Source: Ruminococcus sp. (lineage in GTDB: Bacteria > Bacillota > Clostridia > Oscillospirales > Ruminococcaceae). Taken from it: a stretch of DNA of 7,952 nt. The stretch is taken from the NCBI GenBank assembly GCA_014799765.1, contig JAAVHK010000140.1, positions 1 through 7,952 on the forward strand, read 5' to 3'. Positions 1 through 5,743 of the stretch are shown here, piece after piece (position 1 is the stretch's first letter; every line of letters begins with the position of its first letter). The notes under the pieces are model-generated. The model did no database searches, was not told where the DNA came from, and worked only from the letters and a program-made list of their open reading frames with translations. The position numbers and the translations under genes are program-made.

Positions 1-947
1 CATCTCCTGAAAAAATCCGTCAGATGATAAAGGAAAGTGACGGAGATAATTTTGAGGAAATGCGTTCTATGAATCAGGAACTCACTTTTACTACAGCATC
101 AGATACTTTTCAGAAATATGCTGTGAATTTCAGCAAAGAAAAATATCGTGTACTCGGAATTACTCATAATAATGACAGTCTGTATACAAATCTTGCTATG
201 ATTATTTCTGACCAATGCAAGCATACTGTAAAAGTAGCTGTATTCGGTGATGAAGCCAATACAATATTCAGGGACAGCAGAGAATTCAGCGGTTCGGTAT
301 TCAGACAGCTTGAAGATACTTATAACTATCTGATGCTTTGCAACAATAATGCTTCCACATTTGAAGGACTGAAACGTATCGACAAATATGATTATCCGGA
401 AGAAGCAATCCGTGAAGCCTTATTGAATGCAATTGTTCACAGGGATTATGGATTCAGTGGAAGTATTATTATAAATATAAATGCCAGAGAAACAGAATTT
501 ATTTCGATTGGCGGACTTCTTCCGGGACTTATGCCTGATGACATACGTAGTGGAATATCTCAGCCACGAAATAAAAATCTTGCAGAAATTTTCCACCGTC
601 TTCATCTGATTGAATCATATGGTACAGGTATAAGAAAGATATACAGCCTTTATAGTAACTGTCCTGTACAGCCACGTATCGAAGTGACGAATAATACTTT
701 TAAAATCATTCTTCCCAATATGAATAAAATGAATTTATCAGAATTTCCAGATAAAATACAGGCAATTCCGCAGATGCAGTCAATACTGGAGCATATAGCC
801 AATAAAGGATATATTACAGATGATGAAATAGGAAACTTATTACATATTAAAAGAACAAGAATATTCACTCTTACAAAACAAATGTGTGAGCTTGGATTTA
901 TTGTTGTTGACGGCAGAGGTAGAAACAAAAAATATTTACTGAAATAA
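1..947 (+). CDS. COG2865-type ATP-binding putative transcriptional regulator, 5'-truncated by window edge
   Basis: The reading frame is open from base 3 and upstream of the first ATG at 24 it already reads SPEKIRQ, which continues the family pattern, so the true start lies outside the window. Numbering from M24, residues 1-25 (SDGDNFEEMRSMNQELTF) match the end of an AlbA_2/Schlafen-like domain. Residues 125-206 look like the divergent histidine-kinase-type ATPase of COG2865: EALLNAIVHRDY with the N-box-like Asn135, IGGLLPG, PRNKNLAEIFHRL and ESYGTGIRKI. Residues 250-307 look like a winged helix (DDEIGNLLHIKRTRIFTLTKQM). Such proteins were once annotated as RecG-like helicases or transcriptional regulators and their role is mostly unknown; they are common in accessory regions. 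The gene ends with TAA directly followed by TAG. No clear terminator follows. Family call is confident; function is not. Confidence 0.85.
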   Translation, partial: SPEKIRQMIKESDGDNFEEMRSMNQELTFTTASDTFQKYAVNFSKEKYRVLGITHNNDSLYTNLAMIISDQCKHTVKVAVFGDEANTIFRDSREFSGSVFRQLEDTYNYLMLCNNNASTFEGLKRIDKYDYPEEAIREALLNAIVHRDYGFSGSIIININARETEFISIGGLLPGLMPDDIRSGISQPRNKNLAEIFHRLHLIESYGTGIRKIYSLYSNCPVQPRIEVTNNTFKIILPNMNKMNLSEFPDKIQAIPQMQSILEHIANKGYITDDEIGNLLHIKRTRIFTLTKQMCELGFIVVDGRGRNKKYLLK

Positions 948-1001
948 TAGTCTGGATTTATTGACAATTCAGAAACCAAAAATATTTTAATTAAATCTTA
1001 A
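893..1001 (+). repeat. Imperfect tandem duplication of the regulator gene's 3' end
   Basis: TGGATTTATTG occurs at 893-903 and again at 953-963. Each copy is followed by AGAAAC, an A-run and ATATTT (about 921-938 and 971-987). The second copy sits beyond the TAA-TAG stops but in the same frame, reading SGFIDNSETKNILIKS then TAA at 999-1001. The live C-terminus reads LGFIVVDGRGRNKKYLLK. This is best explained as a decayed duplicate, or as the leftover tail of an earlier allele or paralogue. Confidence 0.55.
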
Positions 1002-1116
1002 ACGGTTACACAGTTACTAAAAAATATTCATCATTTTGTTCATCATATAAACGTTGTACCACTGCTTTTTATTATATTTTGTTTCTTTATAGTGCTGAAA
1101 ATATGCGAAAATACGC

Positions 1117-1207
1117 CAATAAGGAACTCAAAGTAGAAGAATGTAGTAACTGGAACTCGTGTATACGTTAATAGCGTATCGAGGGTTCGAATCCTTCCTT
1201 ATCCGCT
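1117..1207 (+). pseudogene. Degenerate tRNA-Ser-like remnant (class II tRNA)
   Basis: The 3' half is well preserved. There is a variable arm with stem ATACG/CGTAT (1163-1167/1175-1179), a T-arm GAGGG-TTCGAAT-CCTTC (1181-1197), acceptor strand CTTATCC (1198-1204), and discriminator G1205 followed by CTA instead of CCA. A long variable arm with discriminator G points to tRNA-Ser, and CTGGAAC (1151-1157) resembles a GGA anticodon loop. The 5' side is eroded: CAATAAG (1117-1123) pairs only 5 of 7 with the acceptor strand, no anticodon stem forms around the loop, and the D-arm is not recognisable. The total of about 89 nt fits tRNA-Ser. The likely reading is a pseudo-tRNA or partial copy, possibly left by integration or deletion at a tRNA gene. 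Confidence 0.6.
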
Positions 1208-1215
1208 ATATAAAG

Positions 1216-1247
1216 CCGTTTGTGAAGTTTTCTGCAGACGGTTTTTT
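1216..1247 (+). terminator. Rho-independent terminator after tRNA-Ser remnant
   Basis: Stem CCGTTTG (1216-1222) pairs with CAGACGG (1235-1241), with one G-U pair and a 12-nt loop, followed by six T. It lies 8 bases past the tRNA remnant, as a tRNA terminator would. It could also serve the upstream regulator gene. Confidence 0.75.
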
Positions 1248-1255
1248 CATGACGT

Positions 1256-1286
1256 AAAAAAGCAGAATAAAAATTTTTATTCTGCT
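1256..1286 (-). terminator. Perfect-palindrome terminator for the minus-strand 59-aa gene
   Basis: Bases 1261-1286 form a perfect 26-bp palindrome (arms AGCAGAATAAAAA and its complement). On the minus strand it is followed by five T (1260-1256). It lies 15 bases past the stop of the small minus-strand gene, so it should end the WYL regulator/small protein transcript. With no free loop bases, 3-5 central A-T pairs must open. Confidence 0.8.
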
Positions 1287-1301
1287 TGCAATGATTTATA
1301 A

Positions 1302-1481
1302 TCATAAGTACCTTGCGGTCGGGTTTTCGTCAAGTTCAAGAGATTTTCTGCATAACTGTCTTACAGCGTTTATGAAAGTTATATGATACTTTCTGCGGTA
1401 TTTTTCTATTCTCTCCACAAGTTCCGAATCCTGATTTTTTTTGAAATCTGTACGCCTGATTATAGGATTTTTTTCTGACAT
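1302..1481 (-). CDS. Small ribbon-helix-helix-like protein, 59 aa
   Basis: I do not recognise a named family. The protein is basic at its N-terminus (RRTDFKK). It then has a segment of the form ELVERIEKYRRKYHI-TF-INAVRQLCRKSLEL that resembles the two helices and turn of ribbon-helix-helix DNA-binding proteins; this is inference from pattern only. I chose ATG at 1481 because AGAGGTG (complement of 1491-1497) lies 9 bases upstream. The longer frame would start at GTG 1493, inside that ribosome site, and is unlikely. A -10 box lies about 40 bases upstream, and the terminator palindrome follows directly. It lies downstream of the WYL regulator on the same strand (93-base gap), so it may be transcribed both from its own promoter and by readthrough. 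Confidence 0.6.
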   Translation of the reverse strand: MSEKNPIIRRTDFKKNQDSELVERIEKYRRKYHITFINAVRQLCRKSLELDENPTARYL

Positions 1482-1519
1482 ATCAATGAACACCTCTTTT
1501 ATGTTTATTTTATGTTTTC

Positions 1520-1556
1520 ATTATAACATATCAGATGTTCAGAATTTGCATATCTG
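1520..1556 (-). promoter_or_regulatory. Promoter of the 59-aa gene with a possible operator repeat
   Basis: The minus strand reads TGT-TATAAT (TATAAT is the complement of 1520-1525), an extended -10 element. No good -35 box is present at the right distance. On the plus strand CATATC(A/T)G occurs twice, at 1527-1534 and 1549-1556, 22 bp apart (two helical turns) and flanking the -35 zone, so a dimeric repressor could bind there. The promoter is likely; the operator is speculative. Confidence 0.5.
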
Positions 1557-1574
1557 GAAAAATTTTTAAAAAAA

Positions 1575-2543
1575 TCAGGATATTTTGTTGTAAAGTCCGA
1601 TAACTTTCTGAAGTTCGGAGATAAAGTTATTGCGTATATATTCCGGAGCAAGAATTTCCATACTGTCGCCGTACTTCATAACCCACTTGTAGAAGCCCTG
1701 ACTTATACCGACGTTTACATTTATAATGATGTAATTTTTGTCGTCCAAGTCATCACGGATACCGGCATCAATACCGAGCCATTCTATCATGTCATCCATC
1801 AGGAAACGCTTTACACGTAGGCGTACCATTTCAAAGTATTCCGGCTGAAACATATCGAGTACGGCTCCTTTTTCCTCCGGCAGTGACGGCAGATTACTGT
1901 ATTTTTCACCGGCTTTAATATTTTTCATACGGTCAATGCGGTACGTCTTGAAAGTGTGATTTTCGGTATCGAAACATTTAAGATAGTATCTTGCACTGAA
2001 AAGTATGATTTTAACCGGAATAATTTCCCTGTCCTTGTGGTAGTAAACCATTTCTTTTCTGATGTTGAATTTTCCGTAATCGAAATTTATTTTGTTTTTT
2101 TCTTCGATAATGTCGTAGATAGTATCAATTTTGTTTACTAAATCCCATTCCATAATCTGACGTCCGCAGGAAGTTTCGCTGATTAGCTTAGTAACTTCTC
2201 TGTCGGAGCACATACCCTTGAATTTTTCTATCAGATTTTTCTTTTCGTTGTCGGAGAGCGTTATATTAGCGGAAACGGAGTTGACAATAAAACGCATTTC
2301 ATTGAACGAGAAGAGTTTGACGAGATAATAATAAGCCTTATTGTGCGAGGTATTCCGACATTCTATGTTGTAACCGGCAGTCCGAAGCCGAGATATGTCA
2401 CGCCTTATTGTGACATCTGAAACGTTGTCTATATTGGCATTGACCGAGAGATAGTATTTAATATCGCTGATAGTAACGCCGTTTTTTTCATCGGTACATC
2501 TGCACAGACATTTATATATATGTAAAATTCTTTCACTATCCAT
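1575..2543 (-). CDS. WYL-domain transcriptional regulator, 322 aa
   Basis: Residues 5-60 form a DeoR/YafY-type winged HTH (ISDIKYYLS, then VTIRRDISRLRTAGYNIE as recognition helix and wing). Residues 135-215 are a WYL domain: ARYYLKCFD (185-192) takes the place of the W-Y-L signature, and YRIDRM (201-206) is the typical downstream strand. Residues 236-320 match the C-terminal WCX extension (MVRLRVKRF ... GFYKWVMKYGDSMEILAPEYIRNNF). In other bacteria WYL proteins are ligand-responsive regulators, often sensing nucleotides or nucleic acid. The start ATG has GGAGG (complement of 2551-2555) 7 bases upstream. The RBS begins only 6-7 bases after the tRNA-Lys terminator, so there is no space for a separate promoter; expression may come from tRNA-Lys readthrough or from a promoter inside the tRNA. 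The 59-aa gene lies downstream. The ligand and targets cannot be told. Confidence 0.85.
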   Translation of the reverse strand: MDSERILHIYKCLCRCTDEKNGVTISDIKYYLSVNANIDNVSDVTIRRDISRLRTAGYNIECRNTSHNKAYYYLVKLFSFNEMRFIVNSVSANITLSDNEKKNLIEKFKGMCSDREVTKLISETSCGRQIMEWDLVNKIDTIYDIIEEKNKINFDYGKFNIRKEMVYYHKDREIIPVKIILFSARYYLKCFDTENHTFKTYRIDRMKNIKAGEKYSNLPSLPEEKGAVLDMFQPEYFEMVRLRVKRFLMDDMIEWLGIDAGIRDDLDDKNYIIINVNVGISQGFYKWVMKYGDSMEILAPEYIRNNFISELQKVIGLYNKIS

Positions 2544-2561
2544 GAAAAGACCTCCGGAAAT

Positions 2562-2587
2562 AAAAAACGCCCGAAAAATCGGACGTT
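2562..2587 (-). terminator. Terminator of tRNA-Lys, just upstream of the WYL gene
   Basis: On the minus strand AACGTCCGA (2587-2579) pairs with TCGGGCGTT (2574-2566) around a TTTT loop, with one G-U pair, and runs into a T tract (2567-2562). It ends 6-7 bases before the ribosome site of the WYL regulator gene. Confidence 0.85.
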
Positions 2588-2596
2588 CTGAAATGA

Positions 2597-2669
2597 TGAG
2601 ACATGAGGGACTTGAACCCTCGACCCTACGCTTAAAAGGCGTATGCTCTACCGGCTGAGCTAATGTCTC
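2597..2669 (-). tRNA. tRNA-Lys (anticodon UUU)
   Basis: The complete cloverleaf reads from 2669 downward. Acceptor GAGACAT pairs with ATGTCTC, the D-arm is GCTC/GAGC, and the anticodon arm is TACGC-CTTTTAA-GCGTA with anticodon TTT at 2636-2634. The variable loop is GGGTC, the T-arm is GAGGG-TTCAAGT-CCCTC and the discriminator is A at 2597. The next three bases read TCA, so CCA is not encoded and must be added after transcription. A near-perfect promoter lies upstream and a terminator directly downstream. Confidence 0.97.
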
Positions 2670-2683
2670 TCACAACATTATTT

Positions 2684-2712
2684 ATTATAGCACAACTTGT
2701 ACGGAAAGTCAA
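2684..2712 (-). promoter_or_regulatory. Sigma-A promoter of tRNA-Lys
   Basis: On the minus strand TTGACT (-35, complement of 2707-2712) and TATAAT (-10, complement of 2684-2689) are 17 bp apart. A/T-rich DNA upstream (2713-2735) could act as an UP element. The predicted start is about 8 bases before the mature tRNA end. Confidence 0.9.
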
Positions 2713-2739
2713 TAGATATTTTTATATTTCTATGTTTTG

Positions 2740-2774
2740 AACATATTATATTATATAATACGGAAAAATATGTT
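2740..2774. repeat. Nested A/T dyad between divergent tRNA promoters
   Basis: AACATATT (2740-2747) is the inverted copy of AATATGTT (2767-2774). Inside it TATTATA (2744-2750) pairs with TATAATA (2754-2760). It lies midway between the two promoters. It may simply be A/T-rich promoter DNA; a protein site is possible but unproven. Confidence 0.35.
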
Positions 2775-2800
2775 AAATATCACGTTTTTTGAAAAATCTA

Positions 2801-2829
2801 TTGACATTTCCGGAAAAGCATGGTATAAT
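2801..2829 (+). promoter_or_regulatory. Consensus sigma-A promoter of tRNA-Arg
   Basis: TTGACA (2801-2806) and TATAAT (2824-2829) both match consensus exactly and have the ideal 17-bp spacer. An A/T-rich stretch lies upstream. Transcription should begin near 2836, about 20 bases before the tRNA. Confidence 0.95.
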
Positions 2830-2857
2830 ATTTATTGTTGTAAGACAGAAAAATAAT

Positions 2858-2934
2858 GTGCTTGTAGCTCAGCTGGATAGAGTGACTGGCTACGAACCAG
2901 TAGGTCGGGGGTTCGAATCCCTCCAGGCACGCCA
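2858..2934 (+). tRNA. tRNA-Arg (anticodon ACG), CCA encoded
   Basis: Acceptor GTGCTTG pairs with CAGGCAC (one G-U). The D-arm is GCTC/GAGT, and the anticodon arm is ACTGG-CTACGAA-CCAGT with anticodon ACG at 2892-2894. The T-arm is GGGGG-TTCGAAT-CCCTC, the discriminator is G2931 and CCA is at 2932-2934. A34 would be deaminated to inosine by TadA to read CGU/CGC/CGA. It is transcribed divergently from tRNA-Lys. Confidence 0.97.
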
Positions 2935-2948
2935 TTGTTAAACATGAA

Positions 2949-2976
2949 AGTCCGGTTTTTTCCGGATTTTTGTTTT
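2949..2976 (+). terminator. Terminator of tRNA-Arg
   Basis: AGTCCGG (2949-2955) pairs with CCGGATT (2962-2968) around a six-T loop, with one G-U pair, and runs into a T-rich tract to 2976. It begins 14 bases after the tRNA. Confidence 0.85.
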
Positions 2977-2997
2977 TCGTAAAGTATGTTGTGTGAA

Positions 2998-3064
2998 TTA
3001 ACAAGCGAAACACAAAAAATTAACATGGGAAACGCAAAAAAACTCACAGGCGAAACGCAAAAAA
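2998..3064. repeat. Three tandem 22-23 bp A-tract repeats
   Basis: Units lie at 2998-3019, 3020-3041 and 3042-3064. Each carries a core of the type G(C/G)GAAAC(A/G)C followed by six A. Units 1 and 2 also share a TTAACA lead, which unit 3 shows as a changed CTCACA. The unit length is not a multiple of three and no gene covers it. A-runs repeated every two helical turns should make this DNA intrinsically curved. Confidence 0.75.
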
Positions 3065-3093
3065 GCCGTATCTTTTTCGGATACGGTTTTTTT
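3059..3093. terminator. Bidirectional terminator
   Basis: CCGTATC (3066-3072) pairs with GATACGG (3080-3086). Seven T follow on the plus strand (3087-3093), and on the minus strand a C and six T (complement of 3064-3059). On the minus strand it is the first convincing terminator after the sensor kinase gene, which would leave that mRNA a 3' UTR of roughly 240 bases. On the plus strand it is a second stop behind tRNA-Arg. Confidence 0.8.
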
Positions 3094-3094
3094 G

Positions 3095-3249
3095 TTGAAT
3101 GATTTGTCCCCTGTGGAAGCCAGCCCCGATACCCCTGTGCAGAATCCGAAACCGACGGAGCAGGTTTACAGACTGTATAAAATTGTAATTATACAGTCCG
3201 TAATATCCGGAATACGCTTCCTATATAGTATAACGTCAGAAGACTGACA
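3095..3249 (+). other. GC-richer non-coding patch, possible coding remnant
   Basis: This stretch is visibly richer in G and C than its flanks up to about 3166. One plus-strand frame stays open from 3095 to a TGA at 3247-3249 and includes SPVEASPDTPVQNPKPTEQ, which looks like a proline-rich linker. It has no ribosome site and no ATG, and it lies right behind a terminator. CCCCTGTG is repeated at 3108-3115 and 3132-3139. It could be a gene remnant or part of an intergenic repeat family; I would not call it a gene. Confidence 0.25.
3171..3198. repeat. Perfect 10-bp inverted repeat
   Basis: GACTGTATAA (3171-3180) and TTATACAGTC (3189-3198) form a perfect 10-bp stem with the 8-base loop AATTGTAA. 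Neither strand has a following T tract, so it is not an ordinary terminator. It lies in the 3' UTR of the sensor kinase gene on the minus strand, where it could be a stabilising hairpin or a protein-binding dyad. Confidence 0.6.
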
Positions 3250-3302
3250 AATGTGCGGATTTTTCTGAAAACTTTTCGTTAATAAGTTAAAAGAAACGTC
3301 TA

Positions 3303-5738
3303 TTAATTTTCGGTTTTTTGTACGATAGGAAACTGAATTTTAGCGGTAAAAACATCGCCGTCGACGTCTATTTCAAATTTACCGTTGCAGGCTTCGGTGA
3401 AACTTTTGGCTATGGACAGCCCTAAACCGCTTCCTTCGGTGGTTCTGGATTCGTCACCACGTGTGAAACGTTCGGTGAGTTCTTCGGGGGTGTACTTGAT
3501 TTCATACGACGAAATATTCTTGACAGTAATCACGACGTCGCCGGAATATACAGCGAGTATAATATAAATTCGGGTATTGTCAAGCGAGTACTTCAGGGCA
3601 TTGTCGATTACATTCTGTATAACACGGTAAAGCCGGTTGCCGTCGGCGAAAATCGGCGTAGAATCGGCAAAAACCGTCTTTCTGATGTCACGTCCGGAAG
3701 CCTCAATGTCGTCGGTCATGTCGGCGAGCACCTGTTCTAAAAGTATTGTGGCGTCAATCATTTCAAAATTAATATCTGTGCGACTGGTGGCCTTGGCAAT
3801 GTCGAAGACATCGGCGACGATTTCACTAAGTCGGGCGGATTTTTTTTCAAGAATTTGTACATAATCACGAGCCACATCAGACAAATCATTTTCCATAGAA
3901 AGTAAATTTATATAACTTATTATCGACGTCAGGGGCGTTTTGAGGTCATGCGAGACGTTCGTTACGAGGTCAATTTTCATTTTTTCGGACTGAATTTTCT
4001 TGTCAACGGCAGACTGCATACCGTCAGAAATATTGTTGAGTTTCTGCGAAAGGCTGAAAATAGGGGAATTTTGATTAATTTCAGTCGGGGAGTAATCGCC
4101 GTTGTAGATGTCATTTATCTGCCGTGAAAGTTGAACGAGTTCTACAATATCTTTAAATGAAAGATATATGTATACGACGCATAACGGAAATATCAAAACT
4201 TTTTCAGCGTTTAATATAAATGCGACGAGTATTCCGAAAGCGAGCAAGCCTAAGCGGATAAAAAACCTTTTTGCGACGGCTTCGGTGTCTGCCATTTCCT
4301 TGGCGAGCCGGAGTTCAGTGAACAATTTTATTACTGACTGTATTTTTTTGAATAATTTTCTGCTCGATTTAATTAAAAGATTTATAATATGTCTGGCAAA
4401 AGTGGTCTGATAAAAGCATTTTAATTTAAATCTTTTTACAATAGTGTTGACCAACAACGAAAGAATCGCATAACAGGCGGTCAGCACGGAAGTCCAGAGA
4501 AGTACAGGAATTGCCGGATTATAGGCAAAAATGTCGTCTGACATATAAACGGCTTCGTCGATTTCCTGAATAAAAATTGCACCGGTCAGGGCTGTTACGA
4601 ATCCGATAGCAAGGACTAACTCAACCCATATTTTGTCAGCTCCGGAAAGAATCTGAAGTGCGTCGTCGGTGATGGACTTCATTTTTATTCGCTGATGACC
4701 GCTTGTCACGACGAAAAACAGCATAAGGAGCAGTGAAAATATTACAAATGGTATAAATCTGAAGATATAATTAACAAAATTAACTTCCGCCTGATGCCCT
4801 GCTTCGTTGACGGAAACCATGTTGTCAATGATGTTGTCAACCGGTTTTATGCCTATTTTAAGCCTTGAAACGTCACCTTTCCAGATGGGCGACTTCTTGA
4901 TTTTAGACCACGTTTCACTATTAGTATCGTAATATATATAGTAGTCCTGATAATTGAAGTTGTCAGATATTGCAGACGGAATAGGCGGAAATTCTTCTGA
5001 TTCGTCGTAATCGCCGTAATATCCGTAATTTTCGACGTACGCACCGTTATTAAGTTCCCTGAAATCGAAGCAGGCAGGCGAGCCGTCAGGTTTGCTATAA
5101 ATTTTAACATTCAGCGAATCAAGTGAAAAATCGAGGTCTGAAGTGTCGTAACTGTAGACCGCTGAGGCTTGTTTTCCGGCTATTTCATGCGGAAAATCGT
5201 AATAAGTCATGCCGTAATCGGATTCATACCAGTTGAATGAATTATAGTACTGATAATAATTATATCCACTCCCTACACTATATTTACCATTATTAAAGGT
5301 ATCACAATATTGAGTATAATAGTTTATATCGGTCAATATACTTGTATCGGAAGATATTAAATTATCATTCCAGCTGACATAGTAGCGGAAATTTTCCGTC
5401 GGAGTTACGGAAATTTTGTCGTTTTCGTCCATAAGACCGAGTTCACGGAGTGCCTTTTTTGTTGATTTTTCCAGTTGTTTGGAGCCTGTAAACTTGCCGT
5501 TGGCGTCGAGATTCCGCAGATACATTGTTCCGATGACCCATAATTCCGAAAAAAGTTCCTGTTTTTCCTCAAAAAGTTCGTTAATGTCTGCCTGATTTGC
5601 GTATATGTTATCCATGTATTTTGACGTGGCAATATATTTTCTTATACAACCACCTGCACAGACCGCAAAAATTACACAAGCACTGACGAAAGCAACAATT
5701 CTTGTTGATTTCTGACATAAAATTTCTCTGATTTGCAC
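3303..5738 (-). CDS. Multi-pass membrane sensor histidine kinase, 811 aa
   Basis: Autophosphorylating partner of the response regulator encoded just upstream. Order: TM1 (13-33); extracytoplasmic region (34-320), very rich in Tyr at 119-270; TM2 (324-346); TM3 (371-391); TM4 (409-433); basic cytoplasmic linker (434-490); TM5 (492-510); TM6 (513-529); a HAMP-like or coiled linker (530-590); HisKA with VTNVSHDLKTPLT, phosphoacceptor His597; N-box VIQNVIDNALKYS (Asn709/Asn713); ELTERFTRGDES; G2 box GSGLGLSIAK (769-778). The usual G1 DxGxG is missing, replaced by VKNISSYEIKYTPEEL, a pattern I recall in other clostridial kinases. The start is GTG at 5738, with GGAGG (5747-5751) at 8 bases; this site lies in the last codons and stop of the regulator gene (5-base gap), so translation is probably coupled. 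At about 810 aa it is far longer than simple 450-aa kinases. The signal sensed is unknown. Confidence 0.93.
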   Translation of the reverse strand: MQIREILCQKSTRIVAFVSACVIFAVCAGGCIRKYIATSKYMDNIYANQADINELFEEKQELFSELWVIGTMYLRNLDANGKFTGSKQLEKSTKKALRELGLMDENDKISVTPTENFRYYVSWNDNLISSDTSILTDINYYTQYCDTFNNGKYSVGSGYNYYQYYNSFNWYESDYGMTYYDFPHEIAGKQASAVYSYDTSDLDFSLDSLNVKIYSKPDGSPACFDFRELNNGAYVENYGYYGDYDESEEFPPIPSAISDNFNYQDYYIYYDTNSETWSKIKKSPIWKGDVSRLKIGIKPVDNIIDNMVSVNEAGHQAEVNFVNYIFRFIPFVIFSLLLMLFFVVTSGHQRIKMKSITDDALQILSGADKIWVELVLAIGFVTALTGAIFIQEIDEAVYMSDDIFAYNPAIPVLLWTSVLTACYAILSLLVNTIVKRFKLKCFYQTTFARHIINLLIKSSRKLFKKIQSVIKLFTELRLAKEMADTEAVAKRFFIRLGLLAFGILVAFILNAEKVLIFPLCVVYIYLSFKDIVELVQLSRQINDIYNGDYSPTEINQNSPIFSLSQKLNNISDGMQSAVDKKIQSEKMKIDLVTNVSHDLKTPLTSIISYINLLSMENDLSDVARDYVQILEKKSARLSEIVADVFDIAKATSRTDINFEMIDATILLEQVLADMTDDIEASGRDIRKTVFADSTPIFADGNRLYRVIQNVIDNALKYSLDNTRIYIILAVYSGDVVITVKNISSYEIKYTPEELTERFTRGDESRTTEGSGLGLSIAKSFTEACNGKFEIDVDGDVFTAKIQFPIVQKTEN

Positions 5739-5743
5739 AAAAA

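Noticed and set aside
961..989. TTGACA at 961 with TATTTT 16 bp downstream as a promoter
   Set aside because: The hexamers sit in the decayed copy of a coding tail, the -10 is poor and no gene follows in a suitable place.
1011..1152. CAGTTACT and AGTAACTG as an inverted repeat pair
   Set aside because: Eight bases 126 apart in A/T-rich DNA are expected by chance.
2798..3047. Two minus-strand open frames of 71 codons containing GIRTPDLLVRSQSLYP
   Set aside because: They are the antisense of tRNA-Arg. This peptide is a well-known false annotation arising from tRNA genes.
2998..3064. Possible CRISPR array
   Set aside because: The units are contiguous 22-23 bp copies without unique spacers, and no cas gene is nearby.
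2998..3163. Minus-strand open frame through the repeats and GC-richer patch
   Set aside because: It has no start codon or ribosome site, crosses a terminator, and the repeat length is not a multiple of three.
3171..3230. TG-TATAAT on the minus strand within the 10-bp dyad as a promoter
   Set aside because: No usable -35 lies at 16-18 bp and no gene starts downstream on that strand.
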